From assembly GCF_015706575.1 (NCBI RefSeq), contig NW_024037063.1:15996927-16060926 (forward strand): a DNA stretch of 64,000 bases. The letters are read 5' to 3'. A model generated the notes under the pieces. It had not been told where the DNA came from. It ran no database searches and worked only from the letters and a program-made list of their open reading frames with translations. Origin of the DNA: Patiria miniata. Lineage: Eukaryota > Echinodermata > Asteroidea > Valvatida > Asterinidae. The position numbers were made by a program, and so were the translations under genes. Numbering within the stretch: position 1 is the first letter of the stretch; each line of letters starts with the position of its first letter. This document shows, in pieces, positions 54,767 to 64,000 of the stretch.

Positions 54767-56380
54767 CTAAGTTGGCAGATGCGACGACTCGATTCGTCTC
54801 GTGGTTCCTCGTTTGGCAAATTCCGGGAACCGAGCTCGTAACTGCTTCGAAACAACTCCAAAGAGCCTCCCCAGTTTCCCAGATTCTACAAATGGATCTG
54901 TACTCCTGCTGAGGTCATTGATACCCCCATGCAAAACCGCTACAGCTGGTGCTTGCGCCCGGCACAACGATGACATGATCCTGCAAAGTGCTTCCATCTT
55001 GGCCCCACCTTGGACTTGAACTCTGACATTTAGGCCAGACGGCCAACCGAAGGCGACCAACCCCTTGAACATAGAATCCGACACTAGAAACACTTCCTGT
55101 GTTCTGGGAAGTCTCAGCTCCTTTGGAGCGCCCGGATCTGCTGGGAAATAGCACTTAAATGCCCATAGCTCAAATGGAAGGCCGACCACATTTGGTCTAT
55201 AACCTTGCTTAGACGGGAATTCTAACACGCCTGCTTGGCCAGCCTCTGAAAGCCTTACTGATTGTACTGCAAAGTGCCTGAGATGCGGCCACCAACTTTT
55301 TGGATGCGCATGCTTTGGCACCACCAGCATCACGACCACATCACCCCACTCACCAAAGAGTTTCACCAGCGATGTGATGGGTACAAAGGGTGGAAAAACA
55401 TACAATTCCTGACCCCTTGGACAAGGCTGAGCGAATATATTCACTCCTGAGCTGCCAACAACTGGGTACCTGGAAAAGAACCCGAGAGAAACCCCCTGTT
55501 TATCCTTTGGCACATTGGACGGTAGTGCCATGAGGTCAAAAGTAAAACCTGAATCTGTGCCGAGCTCTGTTTGAAGGAAGAGCCACAGTGACTGGCTGAG
55601 CTGTGAATCCGATCTGGAAAGTTCCCTTGATGGAGTATCGGCCGGATTTCTGTGCGACGGCACCCATTCTAGCCTCAAGTCAAAATTTGCCTCCACCGTA
55701 AGCGCAAAAATCAGCCTCAGAACCTTGTTAAGAGCCGATGACTTCGATCGCAAGTTCGTCCATGTGTGGTATAGGCTTTTGGAATCAACCTGGACATCAA
55801 CCCGTCTATCCCAGAGGACATCTATCACGGAGAGCAGAACAAAATACAAGGCAAGAGCCTCCTTACAGCCTATATCGGCCATCCTCTGAATTTCAGGTGA
55901 CCAGTAGTCTCCAAAAGAGACACTTACCTTTTCGAGTGCCAATATCCCTCCCCATTTGTAGCCTGATGCATCTGAACTTAGCTGCACCCTCAAGTGATGC
56001 TCACGCCTCCATGGAATCGGTTCTGACAATGAGTCAACAAAGCGCCAAAACAGTACTTCGTCTCTTACTGGCTGCGATAATGGCATCGCGTTTGTGTCAT
56101 CTAAACTGGACATGAACTGACAACACTCCCGCGTGAATAGGGAAACTGCCGGGAAAACTAATCTAAAGCTCTGACTCTTCCCCACAAAACGTTGCAAGGT
56201 CTTCAAAAGTACTGCGTCTGCGGATAGAATCTCCTCCCTCACTGTAGCAAAGGACAGCTTCTTTTTGTCCGGAATCCAAAAGGATAACGTCTGCGAGCAT
56301 ATCCCCAATCCCAGATGGACCATACTGGACACAGGTTGCAGCTGACTCTTCTTTAAGTTGATGACATTTTGTTTGACCAC
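54767..56380 (-). mobile_element. RNase H plus SGNH-like region (537 open codons)
   Basis: The stretch opens with RT-thumb/connection sequence (MVHLGLGICSQTLSFWIPDK). RNase H follows (LSSDASGYKWGGIL with its Asp, KEALALYFVLL with Glu, VDSKSLYHTWTN, WVPSHRNPADTPSR). Then comes the DIRS-type tail (FDLMALPSN, YVFPPFVPI, WWPHLRHF). The last about 120 codons form an SGNH-like domain: VFLVSDSMFKG, then VLHGGINDL. Fossil element. Confidence 0.85.
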
Positions 56381-56400
56381 TGAAACCGCAACTTCCGGTC

Positions 56401-56795
56401 AAACTGGAAGTACCTGACTCGTCAAAATTTTAAAAGATGAGATGTATTTTTGCACATCTGATACAATCATATTATAGGAATTATTCTAAGCATTTTGAAC
56501 AACCTTTAACTGCATGAAGCACTCTGAAAAGTGACTACAAAAGGACCAACAAAACATAAACATTTGTAAAATGCGAAAAAGCCATTTGCTCCATCTGTAA
56601 GATGGACAACATATCTATATTTTTTTTTCTTTTTCCACTTTTCCCATAGGTTTTGTACACATTTTTATTCTACAAGCCACTTTGGGAATTATATTAAATC
56701 CGATCAACTTTAAACTCGGCATAGTATGCCGAAACTTTTCGTCATCGTGACGTCATCAGGGGTCACGTGACATCTATTTATAGATTCAATTTTTA
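56401..56795. repeat. TGACGTCA-family body fragment
   Basis: 'cccataggttttgtacacat ttttattctacaagccacttt' is shared with 51505-51550. 'cttttcgtcatcgtgacgtcatcagg' is typical of the family. Confidence 0.6.
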
Positions 56796-57425
56796 CAGCC
56801 TTATAACTATAGAACTATTTGACCGATTGATCTTAAATTTGGTAGGTATATAGACAGGGAAGTGTTATAGATGAAAATTGATATGTCAAGGTCACGTGAC
56901 CTTCACTTCCGGTTTTACCGGAAGTGGTAATTTTAGACCCCTGTATCATATTTCATGAATTATTAATCTGATTGGGTTGAAACTTCACATTAATACAAAG
57001 CTTTATTGACAGATAATTATATTGCATTATCATTACTTTGCACTTAATTATTGTCATGTTATTACGTCATGAATATTTAATGAGACAATCTTTACAGTCT
57101 TATAACTATAGAACTATTTGACCGATTGATCTCAAATTTGGTAGGTATACAGACAGGGAAGTGTTATAGATGAAAATTGATATGTCAAGGTCACGTGACC
57201 TTCACTCCCGGTTTTCCGGTTTTACCGGAAGTGGTTATTTTAGACCCGTATATCATATCTCATGAATTATTTATCTGATTGGCTTGAAACTTCACATTAA
57301 TACAAAGCTATATTGACAGATAATTGTATTGCATTATTATTACTGTGCACTTAATTATTGTCATGTTATGATGTCATGAATATTTAATGAGACAATCTTT
57401 ACAGTCCTATAACTATAGAACCATT
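56796..57425 (+). repeat. Two tandem units of about 300 bp
   Basis: 'tataactatagaactatttgaccg' starts units at about 56802 and 57103, with a partial third at 57406. Each contains 'aaggtcacgtgaccttcac', a palindromic 'acttccggttttaccggaagt' and 'tatttaatgagacaatcttt'. An 18-base palindrome (attttgtttaaacaaaat, 57423-57440) ends the array. Confidence 0.88.
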
Positions 57426-57607
57426 TTGTTTAAACAAAATTATTGGTTGTTCTGGAAAGGTTAGATTTTCGAGATCCTTTGTTCTGACATAAAATTAACT
57501 TAACTGGGCTGTGTCTAATGAAATAGTTGTTGGCCCGACCACTCTGTGTTTGTAACTCAACAAACGCCTTGACCTCTAGTATATATATATTTTTTTGTGC
57601 TCTACAG

Positions 57608-57775
57608 GTTGCCAAACTGTTCTCTAAAAACTGGACATTTAGAGAAGAAGCCCTAGCAGAAATAAAACAAAAACTTGAGAATGAACCGGAAACAACTGAT
57701 AAAGATGAAGTGCGTAATGTGCTTAGAGCATCAATATACCTCTCCTCCAAGGGACTGAAGGATAAGGTCTTTGCT
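57608..57775 (+). CDS. CEP104: CEP104 exon h: first TOG helices
   Basis: This is 56 codons in phase 0 after acceptor ctctacag, with donor gtaagt. The product VAKLFSKNWTFREEALAEIK... to VRNVLRASIYLSSKGLKDKV aligns with the start of the TOG domain of vertebrate CEP104 (CKTWSYREDALLALSKKL, LRASVFLVRRAIKDIV). TOG domains bind tubulin dimers; the Trp in KNW is in the expected first-helix position. Confidence 0.94.
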
Positions 57776-58055
57776 GTAAGTTGATATTGTGTTCTTAGAT
57801 TTCCTTCCAATTTGTGTTTGTATTGATGGAATAGTCAAGGATTCAAAGTTAGGAAAACATTGCACCTCTTTTAGTACTCTAAAAGAATGGATTTTTCATT
57901 TTGCATTCAATTCAAAGTCCTAGTCTTGACACTCGCTTCATTACGGGCACTCTCCTAATTAACATCAGCGAAGTTACACATGTTTTTGTAAATGTTTTAG
58001 GAAATGAATGTTTTTCATTCCAAATATTTGACAACCCTTCCTTTGTTCATTTCAG

Positions 58056-58190
58056 GTATTTATATCTGCATTAAGTCTTGTGAGGTCACTTTATGAAGAC
58101 TGGATTCCAAAGCACAAACCACACAAAGCAGACACCAGCCATTCATTGGAAGTTGTCATACCGGACCTGATGGCTAGAATAGGAGATACG
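58056..58190 (+). CDS. CEP104: CEP104 exon i: TOG domain, second HEAT-like repeat
   Basis: This is 45 codons in phase 0, with acceptor tttcag and donor gtaatt. It reads VFISALSLVRSLYEDWIPKH through KADTSHSLEVVIPDLMARIGDT. Vertebrate CEP104 has VFQASLKLLKMIITQYIPKH and VIPxLLTRTGD at the same place. The next exon (family sequence around RLRVTAANFI) was not found to the right, so the gene continues outside the window. Confidence 0.94.
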
Positions 58191-58495
58191 GTAATTTATT
58201 ATTTGTCACAATGAGTCTCTACAAGGCTTCCCCTCACTATGCGGGGAGGCAGCTTCACTAGAGTCACTTGCTTTGTGGTCGAGTTGTCACCTTTGTAGGC
58301 ATTCCCAACTTAGCAGGGGGATTTCCTGTGTAGTGGGCAATCAACTAGCCTAATTTGCATGAGCAACTCTTGAACATACTCACACACTGCCACATAGTCA
58401 GACATACAGGTCCTTTTGGGGAAAAGCTTTGATCTTGTAATAGTTAATACAGTACCTGCTGCTATGTACATCAGATTCAAACCAGCCAATCGATC
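58191..58495. other. CEP104 intron, nothing recognised
   Basis: No element ends. Confidence 0.45.
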
Positions 58496-58571
58496 CTGGT
58501 AGCTCGATGGTTGAGTGGTAAGACATATGCACTAGAAAGTAGGAGGTCGTGGGTACGAGTCCCACTTGAGT
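58496..58571 (+). repeat. tRNA-like sequence, probably a SINE head or tRNA pseudogene
   Basis: 'tagctcgatggttgagtggtaaga' resembles a Pol III A box with D arm, and 'gtgggtacgagtcccac' is a good B box with a paired T arm. The anticodon arm does not pair, so it is not a working tRNA. The downstream 60 bases (caactttcactcaggaggta...) could be a SINE body. Confidence 0.5.
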
Positions 58572-60300
58572 GATTTTTCCAACTTTCACTCAGGAGGTAA
58601 CACACTGAATATACAGTGTTTATACGCCGGTGAAAGGCAAAACCTAACATGATCTTTGTTTCTGTTCTTTAATTTCTATTGAAATCTCAAACTCCATAGC
58701 GGTTCCCATAGTGAAGACAGATTTCTAAAGACTTCCTTGTAGGGTCTATAATTCTATTGTGTTTACTGGCCCTAAAGGAACCATGTACATGAACTTTCTG
58801 CTTTATAGCATAGTGGTAATGTGATGTTGCTGTTTTCTGTAAGTGACTGTTTTCATTGCTTTAATTCTTGATGTCTTTTCAGGATTTTTTTTTTTGGGGG
58901 AGGGGGGTAGGGACGAAAAGGATTGTTGTAGACGTGTGGCCGGTTTTAAGCACCCACATAATGGGCTTTTGAACACATGTTTGTTTTAATCTGATTTCGT
59001 ACTAGCAGGGGTCAGCTGTAATTCATAAATAGCCAAGACAGTTTACCTACTTCTATTTCCTAATCTGTGACGTCATCAGACCAGAAGTAAGTTGTAAATT
59101 AATTGTGTTCTGAAATATATCGATGCCTGAAGGGTGCATTTGTTCAAAATCATAGGGGTCATTCAGACACTGTTTTAAATTCCGTTAAAACACTGGTTAA
59201 ACTTTTAAAACGATGTATGAACTCCTTTATATCAAGACCAAATTGAGTTAAACTCGTTGCTAAAATGGCATGTTAAACCTGCTCAGAGGGAGGGTTTAGC
59301 ACATAACCAAAACGAGTTCATCTCCTAGTAGTACGATGTATGAACGGTTTTAGCTGAAATGCTTCTCGTTTTAGCCAGCGCAGTGATCCAGAGTTGGGTA
59401 ACAACCTCTCAGTGGCGCACTTTTGTGTCAATCGAACAACGTACAATGTGCTACATGGTGGGCACAAAACACCCGTGAATCTCCTAATTTCCCCTCCTGT
59501 TAGCCATTCATGAAAAAAAAATCCAACTTCAAGTCCAATCTCTGCAACTTTTCTGACCACATGGTCCGAGTTATGCATGGTGCTCACTCGCATACACCTT
59601 GACAAACATGTAGATGCCAACGCAACAACCGCTATCCGGAACTTAATTATTATAATACTCTAACATATTCAACTACCACGAAAACCTTGGCAGTGATTGG
59701 TCAATATTGCAATGTTAGTATCACAATGTTAATATATATTTTTTACGTGACTGACATGTTGTGCAGGCAACTTGCCTGATGTAGTAAACCCGGGAGTGAA
59801 ACCTGTTCAATGACGTGTGGTTTCGAATTCTGATTTTTGAACAACATTTAGAACAGAATAGGTACAGAAAATAGCCCCCAGAATGTTAACACAAATGGTA
59901 TAAGGCCGATGTACGATACTTCAAAAAAATGGGGAAATCACCGCGGTGGACTAGTGACTGTTGTCATGTTTACCACATGCCACGCTATATAACTGACCGA
60001 GGCTGCAATGTCAAACACGGCATGGCAGCACACATCACGACGGTGAGGGCTCAGACCATGTGTAGCAAACTGTGAAAATGAAGAGTGAAGGCTCTTTTTA
60101 GCGCGTTGTTTTTTTGCCGAGGCGGATGTTCTACATGACTTTAGACACTGACATAAACCACTTCGAGTTTATCTTGCTATATTTAAAATTATGTCTGGAC
60201 ACTCAGTAGTTTTATTTTTAGGATGGGCCTCCCGTGGTGAGCGACCGTTTTAACTGTTACTGTTTTAGCAGTAACGGTATCTGAACATGGCCAAATACAC
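58572..60300. other. Intron: possible 1.1-kb TIR element and a MITE fragment
   Basis: 59025-59060 ('attcataaatagccaagacagtttacc') is a CATAAATACC-family end. 'tcagacactgttttaaattccgttaaaac' (about 59164) and the sequence at about 60240-60290 (gttttaactgttactgtttt ... tatctgaa) are loosely inverse and may bound an element. No transposase frame. Confidence 0.35.
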
Positions 60301-60303
60301 TTA

Positions 60304-60675
60304 GGCTAAAAAAAAAAGTCTTCGGTTTCTGGTATGGAGCTTGCCCCAAAAGTGGTGCGGCGATGCAGTTTTTTTTTTTTTTTTTACTTTTTATTTCTTC
60401 AAATGTCGGCTGATGACTGCAAATGGTGCTCGACTAAATTTAGTACAAAATTTATGGGAGTCCAGAGAGGCCACATAAAGCTTATACTCGATAGTAACCC
60501 CATCTAAAAAACACGTTAAAATTGTGCAGCAGCAGGATTCCAGTCAAACCCGTGAGTTTGGCGGTTTTGAGACATCATCTTACATTGAAAAAAAAAAACC
60601 TTTTTAATTTTGCCGACGTTCATGGCTACGGCGACGCGCGCATACCAGAATCCGGAGCCTTTTTTTTGTTTGGCC
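60304..60675 (+). mobile_element. Harbinger-type MITE, copy 4 (372 bp)
   Basis: Same structure as 2873-3239, with TTA on both sides (60301-60303 and 60676-60678). The ends show a few substitutions (ggctaaaa, cttcggtttctgg). Confidence 0.88.
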
Positions 60676-60678
60676 TTA

Positions 60679-62040
60679 AACCAAATGTTGAATTTCATAT
60701 TCTTCATAGTTTTTGCTGTTAAAAACATTATTACAACTAAATTTAACAATGTCAAATGAAATAGCCTGCCAAATTCTACTTTTAAAATTATCTGTGTAAC
60801 CTAATTTTGGGGGGTAACAGTTACGATTAACCTTACCCGATGTTCTATTTCTGGAAATCAAGAAAAAAAAACTCCCCCCCCCAAAAAACAAAGGCTTGGG
60901 AAGTTGGTTCATAGCCTCATTTTGTTACCACGTGAACAATAGAAGCTCTTCGGAGAAGAAATTTATTTGAAAGACGCTCCTAATTTTATTCCCCTGCTGA
61001 AATTATTCCTCTGTTGGACCAAACCGTAATTCAACCTGTAAATTTTTCCCGACCCAAGATAACTGGTTTAATATATTCCAAGTAAGTAACATTTGTGAAG
61101 TACATATTTTCTCTCCTTGTTGGAAATTGTGTCTGGGGAAAAAAACATTCCCCTGTAAAATCCTAGATGTCCCCATTGGTTTCCAAATAAATTTGAGGGC
61201 TAATTATCTTGTTTTCTGCATGAAAAATATTATAAACTCTGAGCCTATTAATTTACAGACCCCTTCAGTACAGATACGGAATAAATTCAAGAGATTAATC
61301 TCATTGAATGTACTTCTGGCTCCCTTGTATTTACAGGAAAAAAAAGGGAAAGGAGACTTAAAAACTCCAGAACAACAGGTCAAATTTGGTTGAATATTAG
61401 TATGTGAATAGACCAGGCCTTGAATTTGGTAATTTTTAGGGCATGGCCACTGCCTTGAATGAAGCAAAATTATAGAGGGCACCAAGGCCAGTAGGTAGGG
61501 CACCAAGGCCGGTTTGGGCCGCCTGCTTTAATCGCTTTTTTTTGTGCCGCATTGTTGATTTTTCTGATTTTTGTTTTTGTTACAGAACATAGGAGTAAAT
61601 AAGTTATTTTTAAAACCTTTTGACAATCGAAACTCCATGTGCACGTGTGTTTTTGTGACCATCGTCATTTGCCTCGTACATGAACATCAATGCGTATTGT
61701 ATAACGCGTGTGCAAGCACTAAGAAAAAGAAAGTCGTTTGACTTTGCACGTAAGATCTGCGTTTGTACATACGTATTCTTGCTTAGGTGTGTGTACGAAT
61801 ACAGACATGTATTTTTGTGGCGGGGTGTCCCTGCTTGAAGTATTGGCACACTCTGGAACTGGACTAGATTCAGTTTCTGGTTCGTATACATACATCATAC
61901 TTATATGTACAGTGGGGAATCGCAAAGTCAGATTCAGTTTACATACATCATACGTTTACATACATCGTTTACATGGCCACGTATATGTACGTGTGTGATT
62001 TATTCAGCAAGATTAAAACACAACTGTTCTGGCTAGCATG
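60679..62040. other. Intron or downstream sequence, nothing recognised
   Basis: Short frames at 61127-61393 (+) and 61204-61506 (-) have no family features. Repeated 'catacatcatac' and 'tttacatac' near 61880-61975 is low complexity. Confidence 0.45.
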
Positions 62041-64000
62041 ACATCGAAAACCGGTCTCCTAAACACTGTTTAGTCTCACCAATGTAGAGCTGCTTGCACC
62101 GTTGGCAGATGATGGCATACACCAAGTTACTGGTGATGCAGGTGTGGCATCCACGTATGTGGTAGCATTCTTTGGGACCAACAACACAAGTGATAGTAGG
62201 GTCCACATACTGACATGTTCTGTTTTGCCGGGGGTGGACCCTGAGGTGTAGGGCGTGTGATGAAGCGTTGATCGAACCAGTTGATCAGCGACAGATTTAT
62301 CACGACAGAAGGCACATGTCGGTGCAATGTCTTTAAAGATGCTGCTGGTCAGGGGGTCTTGTTGCAGGGATTTGTAATGTTTCATCAAAACATTTCGGAC
62401 TTTGGGTGATATATGTCAAGACAAAGGGGATACGGGTTGAAAGTTTAGGGAGAATCGGACGCAGCGCTTGCTGACGCGTAAGGGCGGAGACATGATGGAG
62501 AGCGGATGAGATCACTGTATCGGGATAACCTCTGGCAGTAAGAAATAACCGCACTTGTTGGCTTTGCTGCATGAAATCGTCATCCTCACCACAGATGCAA
62601 CGCAACCGAAGGAACTGGGAATATGGGATGGAATCCTTGCATTTTCCGGATGTGACGACTCAGAATTATTGTAGATATGAATGTGAATAGGTCGGCTTGT
62701 AGTGGATGCTTGTGGATAAGCAGTCTCCTTTAATTGAGATATCGATATCGAGGAAGGAGATGGAAGTGTCACTAACAACAGCCGGGAACTCCAGTGCTGG
62801 ATGGAAATTGTTAGCGAAGTCAACAAAGCGAGATATTTCCTCTTCCATTTCAGTGGAGATTCCGATAATGTCATCAATGTAGCACTTGAACAGAACCGGT
62901 TTAGGTTCCGCATATTCATTAAGCATCTTTTCTTCTACAAATCCAACGAATAAACAAGCATATGAAGGTCCCATACGGATGCCCATAGCTGCTCCCTTCA
63001 TTTGCAGGTAGTGTTTGCCATTGAAGACAAAGTTATTGAGTGTAAGCACCAATTGGGCCAGGCAAAGCAGAACATGCGTAGCGGGAGTTCTCTCATCACG
63101 CTGGTCAAGGTAGTACTTCATAGCTCTCAGGCCGTCGGAGTGTGGGATGGATGTGTATCCGCTCCGTTCACAAGCACCCCCTCACCGGCAAAGGAAGTAC
63201 AGTTGGGGGTGACCGACAGACGCCATCTTGCCTGACTGCAATTCATTTGCCGCGAAGCGCGGCCACTGCGTGTAAATAGAACAAATCCCCTGGTGTACGT
63301 GCGTCACACACAAGGAATGGTGCGCGTCAACCAGCGAAATGTCCCGCCCATGGGACGTCGTTGTTAGGTAAAAGGGCGCCCTCTTTTGGTAGCGCACGGA
63401 GCTCATAGTGATTTGACACCATGGAGAAGAGGTTCTTGGTCTCGCCGTCGGGAAATTGAAATTCATCAAACAAACACAGAGCGTCAGAGGAGTCTTTGAC
63501 GAATGTAGACAGTTGATGGACAATGGGGGATAAAACTGCATCCAGGTAACTGGAGATCTGTTCAGTTGGGCAGTTACAAGCTGACACAATTGATCGTTCA
63601 GGAATATTAGAATCGCCCGGTTCGTGGGTTCTTAGATGAGAGATTCACGGCTTTATCTGGAACTTCACCGTTGGCAATAAACTCACGGATAGTATTCGTG
63701 TCAACCGTCTGGTGCTCTTCAGTGAGATCAAGATCTGCGTGGGTTCCAAGTCGTTCTCAGCTGTGAAGAATGCCTTAAGACGAAGGCGGTGGAAGAAATC
63801 TTCTGCATCTCGTCTTGTGGTGAATTCTTCGATATTTTCTGTACTGGCACAAAGTTGAGTCCGCGTTGAAGAACAGACCTTTGTGCATCCTTAAGGGGCA
63901 GATCTGGAGGTAAGGTTACCACTAGATGGCTGTTGGTAGGAGATCCGTCAGAAATGGACACAGGCTGGTTGGAAGTTTCAGACCTAGATGATTTAGCCGG
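62041..64000 (-). mobile_element. Second Penelope-like element, decayed and cut by the window edge
   Basis: On the - strand, 63728-63961 carries an N-terminal piece (LKDAQRSVLQRGLNFVPV, like SKGLNFCPAP of the first element). 62666-63121 is RT (LQMKGAAMGIRMGPSYACLF, then CYIDDIIGI with YIDD, then SFLDIDISIKG). 62059-62388 in another frame gives YAIICQRCKQLYIGETKQCL, the start of GIY-YIG, which then stops early. At least three frame changes separate these parts, so it is a pseudogene; the 5' end lies beyond 64000. Confidence 0.88.

Larger units (their letters stand above)
52797..56400 (-). mobile_element. DIRS/Ngaro-type retroelement with SGNH fused to RNase H, incomplete
   Basis: On the - strand, 5' to 3', the recognised parts are: polymerase tail with RNase H, SGNH-like domain in the same open stretch, tyrosine recombinase, and a 73-bp direct repeat pair after it. 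The 5' part of a full element is not present, so it is a fossil even though the two remaining reading frames are long and open, which suggests a fairly recent copy. The gene order differs from the element at 29041-33760. Confidence 0.85.
6121..58190 (+). other. CEP104: CEP104 locus, internal part (9 exons, both gene ends outside the window)
   Basis: Nine exons with GT-AG borders join in one uninterrupted frame of 435 codons. The conceptual protein follows vertebrate CEP104 closely, including the blocks KARELKSVHVDAVGQYL, DDLAFDMYQDPEVAQ and KKLKQAIADLQK. CEP104 is known to sit at the distal ends of centrioles and cilia, to bind EB1, CP110/CEP97 and tubulin, and to be needed for cilium formation; human mutations cause Joubert syndrome. 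The part seen here covers the end of the jelly-roll domain, the coiled coil, the linker and the start of the TOG array. Exons for the protein start and for the remaining TOG and zinc-finger parts were not found and should lie to the left and right. Assignment is by recalled family sequence, not a search. Confidence 0.95.

Noticed and set aside
58496-58571. Functional tRNA gene
   Set aside because: The anticodon stem does not pair and no clear acceptor stem is present.

Overview
The window is intron-rich animal genomic DNA, almost certainly from a marine invertebrate. Its repeat content suggests an invertebrate deuterostome (amphioxus, acorn worm or echinoderm type), but the sequence alone does not settle the group. 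One host gene can be recognised. It is the middle of CEP104, a ciliary-tip microtubule protein, on the + strand. Nine exons between 6121 and 58190 splice together in a single frame and give 435 codons: the end of the N-terminal jelly-roll domain, the coiled-coil/UVR-like segment, a Ser/Pro-rich linker and the start of the TOG array. The first and last exons of the gene lie outside the window.

The rest is intron, and the introns are packed with mobile DNA. The 28.2-kb intron between exons at 15476-15631 and 43826-43989 carries most of it: a recent tandem duplication (18581-24780) with a 2.5-kb insertion in one copy, a broken tyrosine-recombinase (DIRS/Ngaro-type) retroelement on the - strand (about 29041-33760) with a 519-bp piece of 28S rRNA inside its SGNH-hydrolase region, a LINE tail, and a Penelope-like element (36833 to about 39985) whose 894-codon RT plus GIY-YIG frame is open from end to end. 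A second tyrosine-recombinase retroelement (about 52797-56400, -) lies in the intron before the TOG exons. A second, decayed Penelope-like element runs off the right edge (62041-64000, -).

Much of the remaining intron sequence is short non-autonomous elements: four GGCC-ended Harbinger-type MITEs with TWA target duplications (one nested in another MITE, with an empty copy of the same site in the window), a TTAA-flanked MITE, a pogo-like element with TA flanks, several fold-back elements, and a widespread family rich in the palindrome TGACGTCA. Copies of that family end in short hairpins whose stems keep pairing although their sequence changes. Tandem arrays include a 138-bp satellite, GTCC and ATT microsatellites, and a G-rich block of about 0.85 kb.

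The host gene and the elements have no evident functional link. CEP104 tolerates the load because everything sits in introns. The points most worth a second look are the rRNA-retroelement chimera, the two tyrosine-recombinase elements with SGNH domains in different gene orders, the intact Penelope frame with a hammerhead-like tail, the hairpin-ended TGACGTCA family, and a possible EB1-binding SxIP motif in the CEP104 linker.
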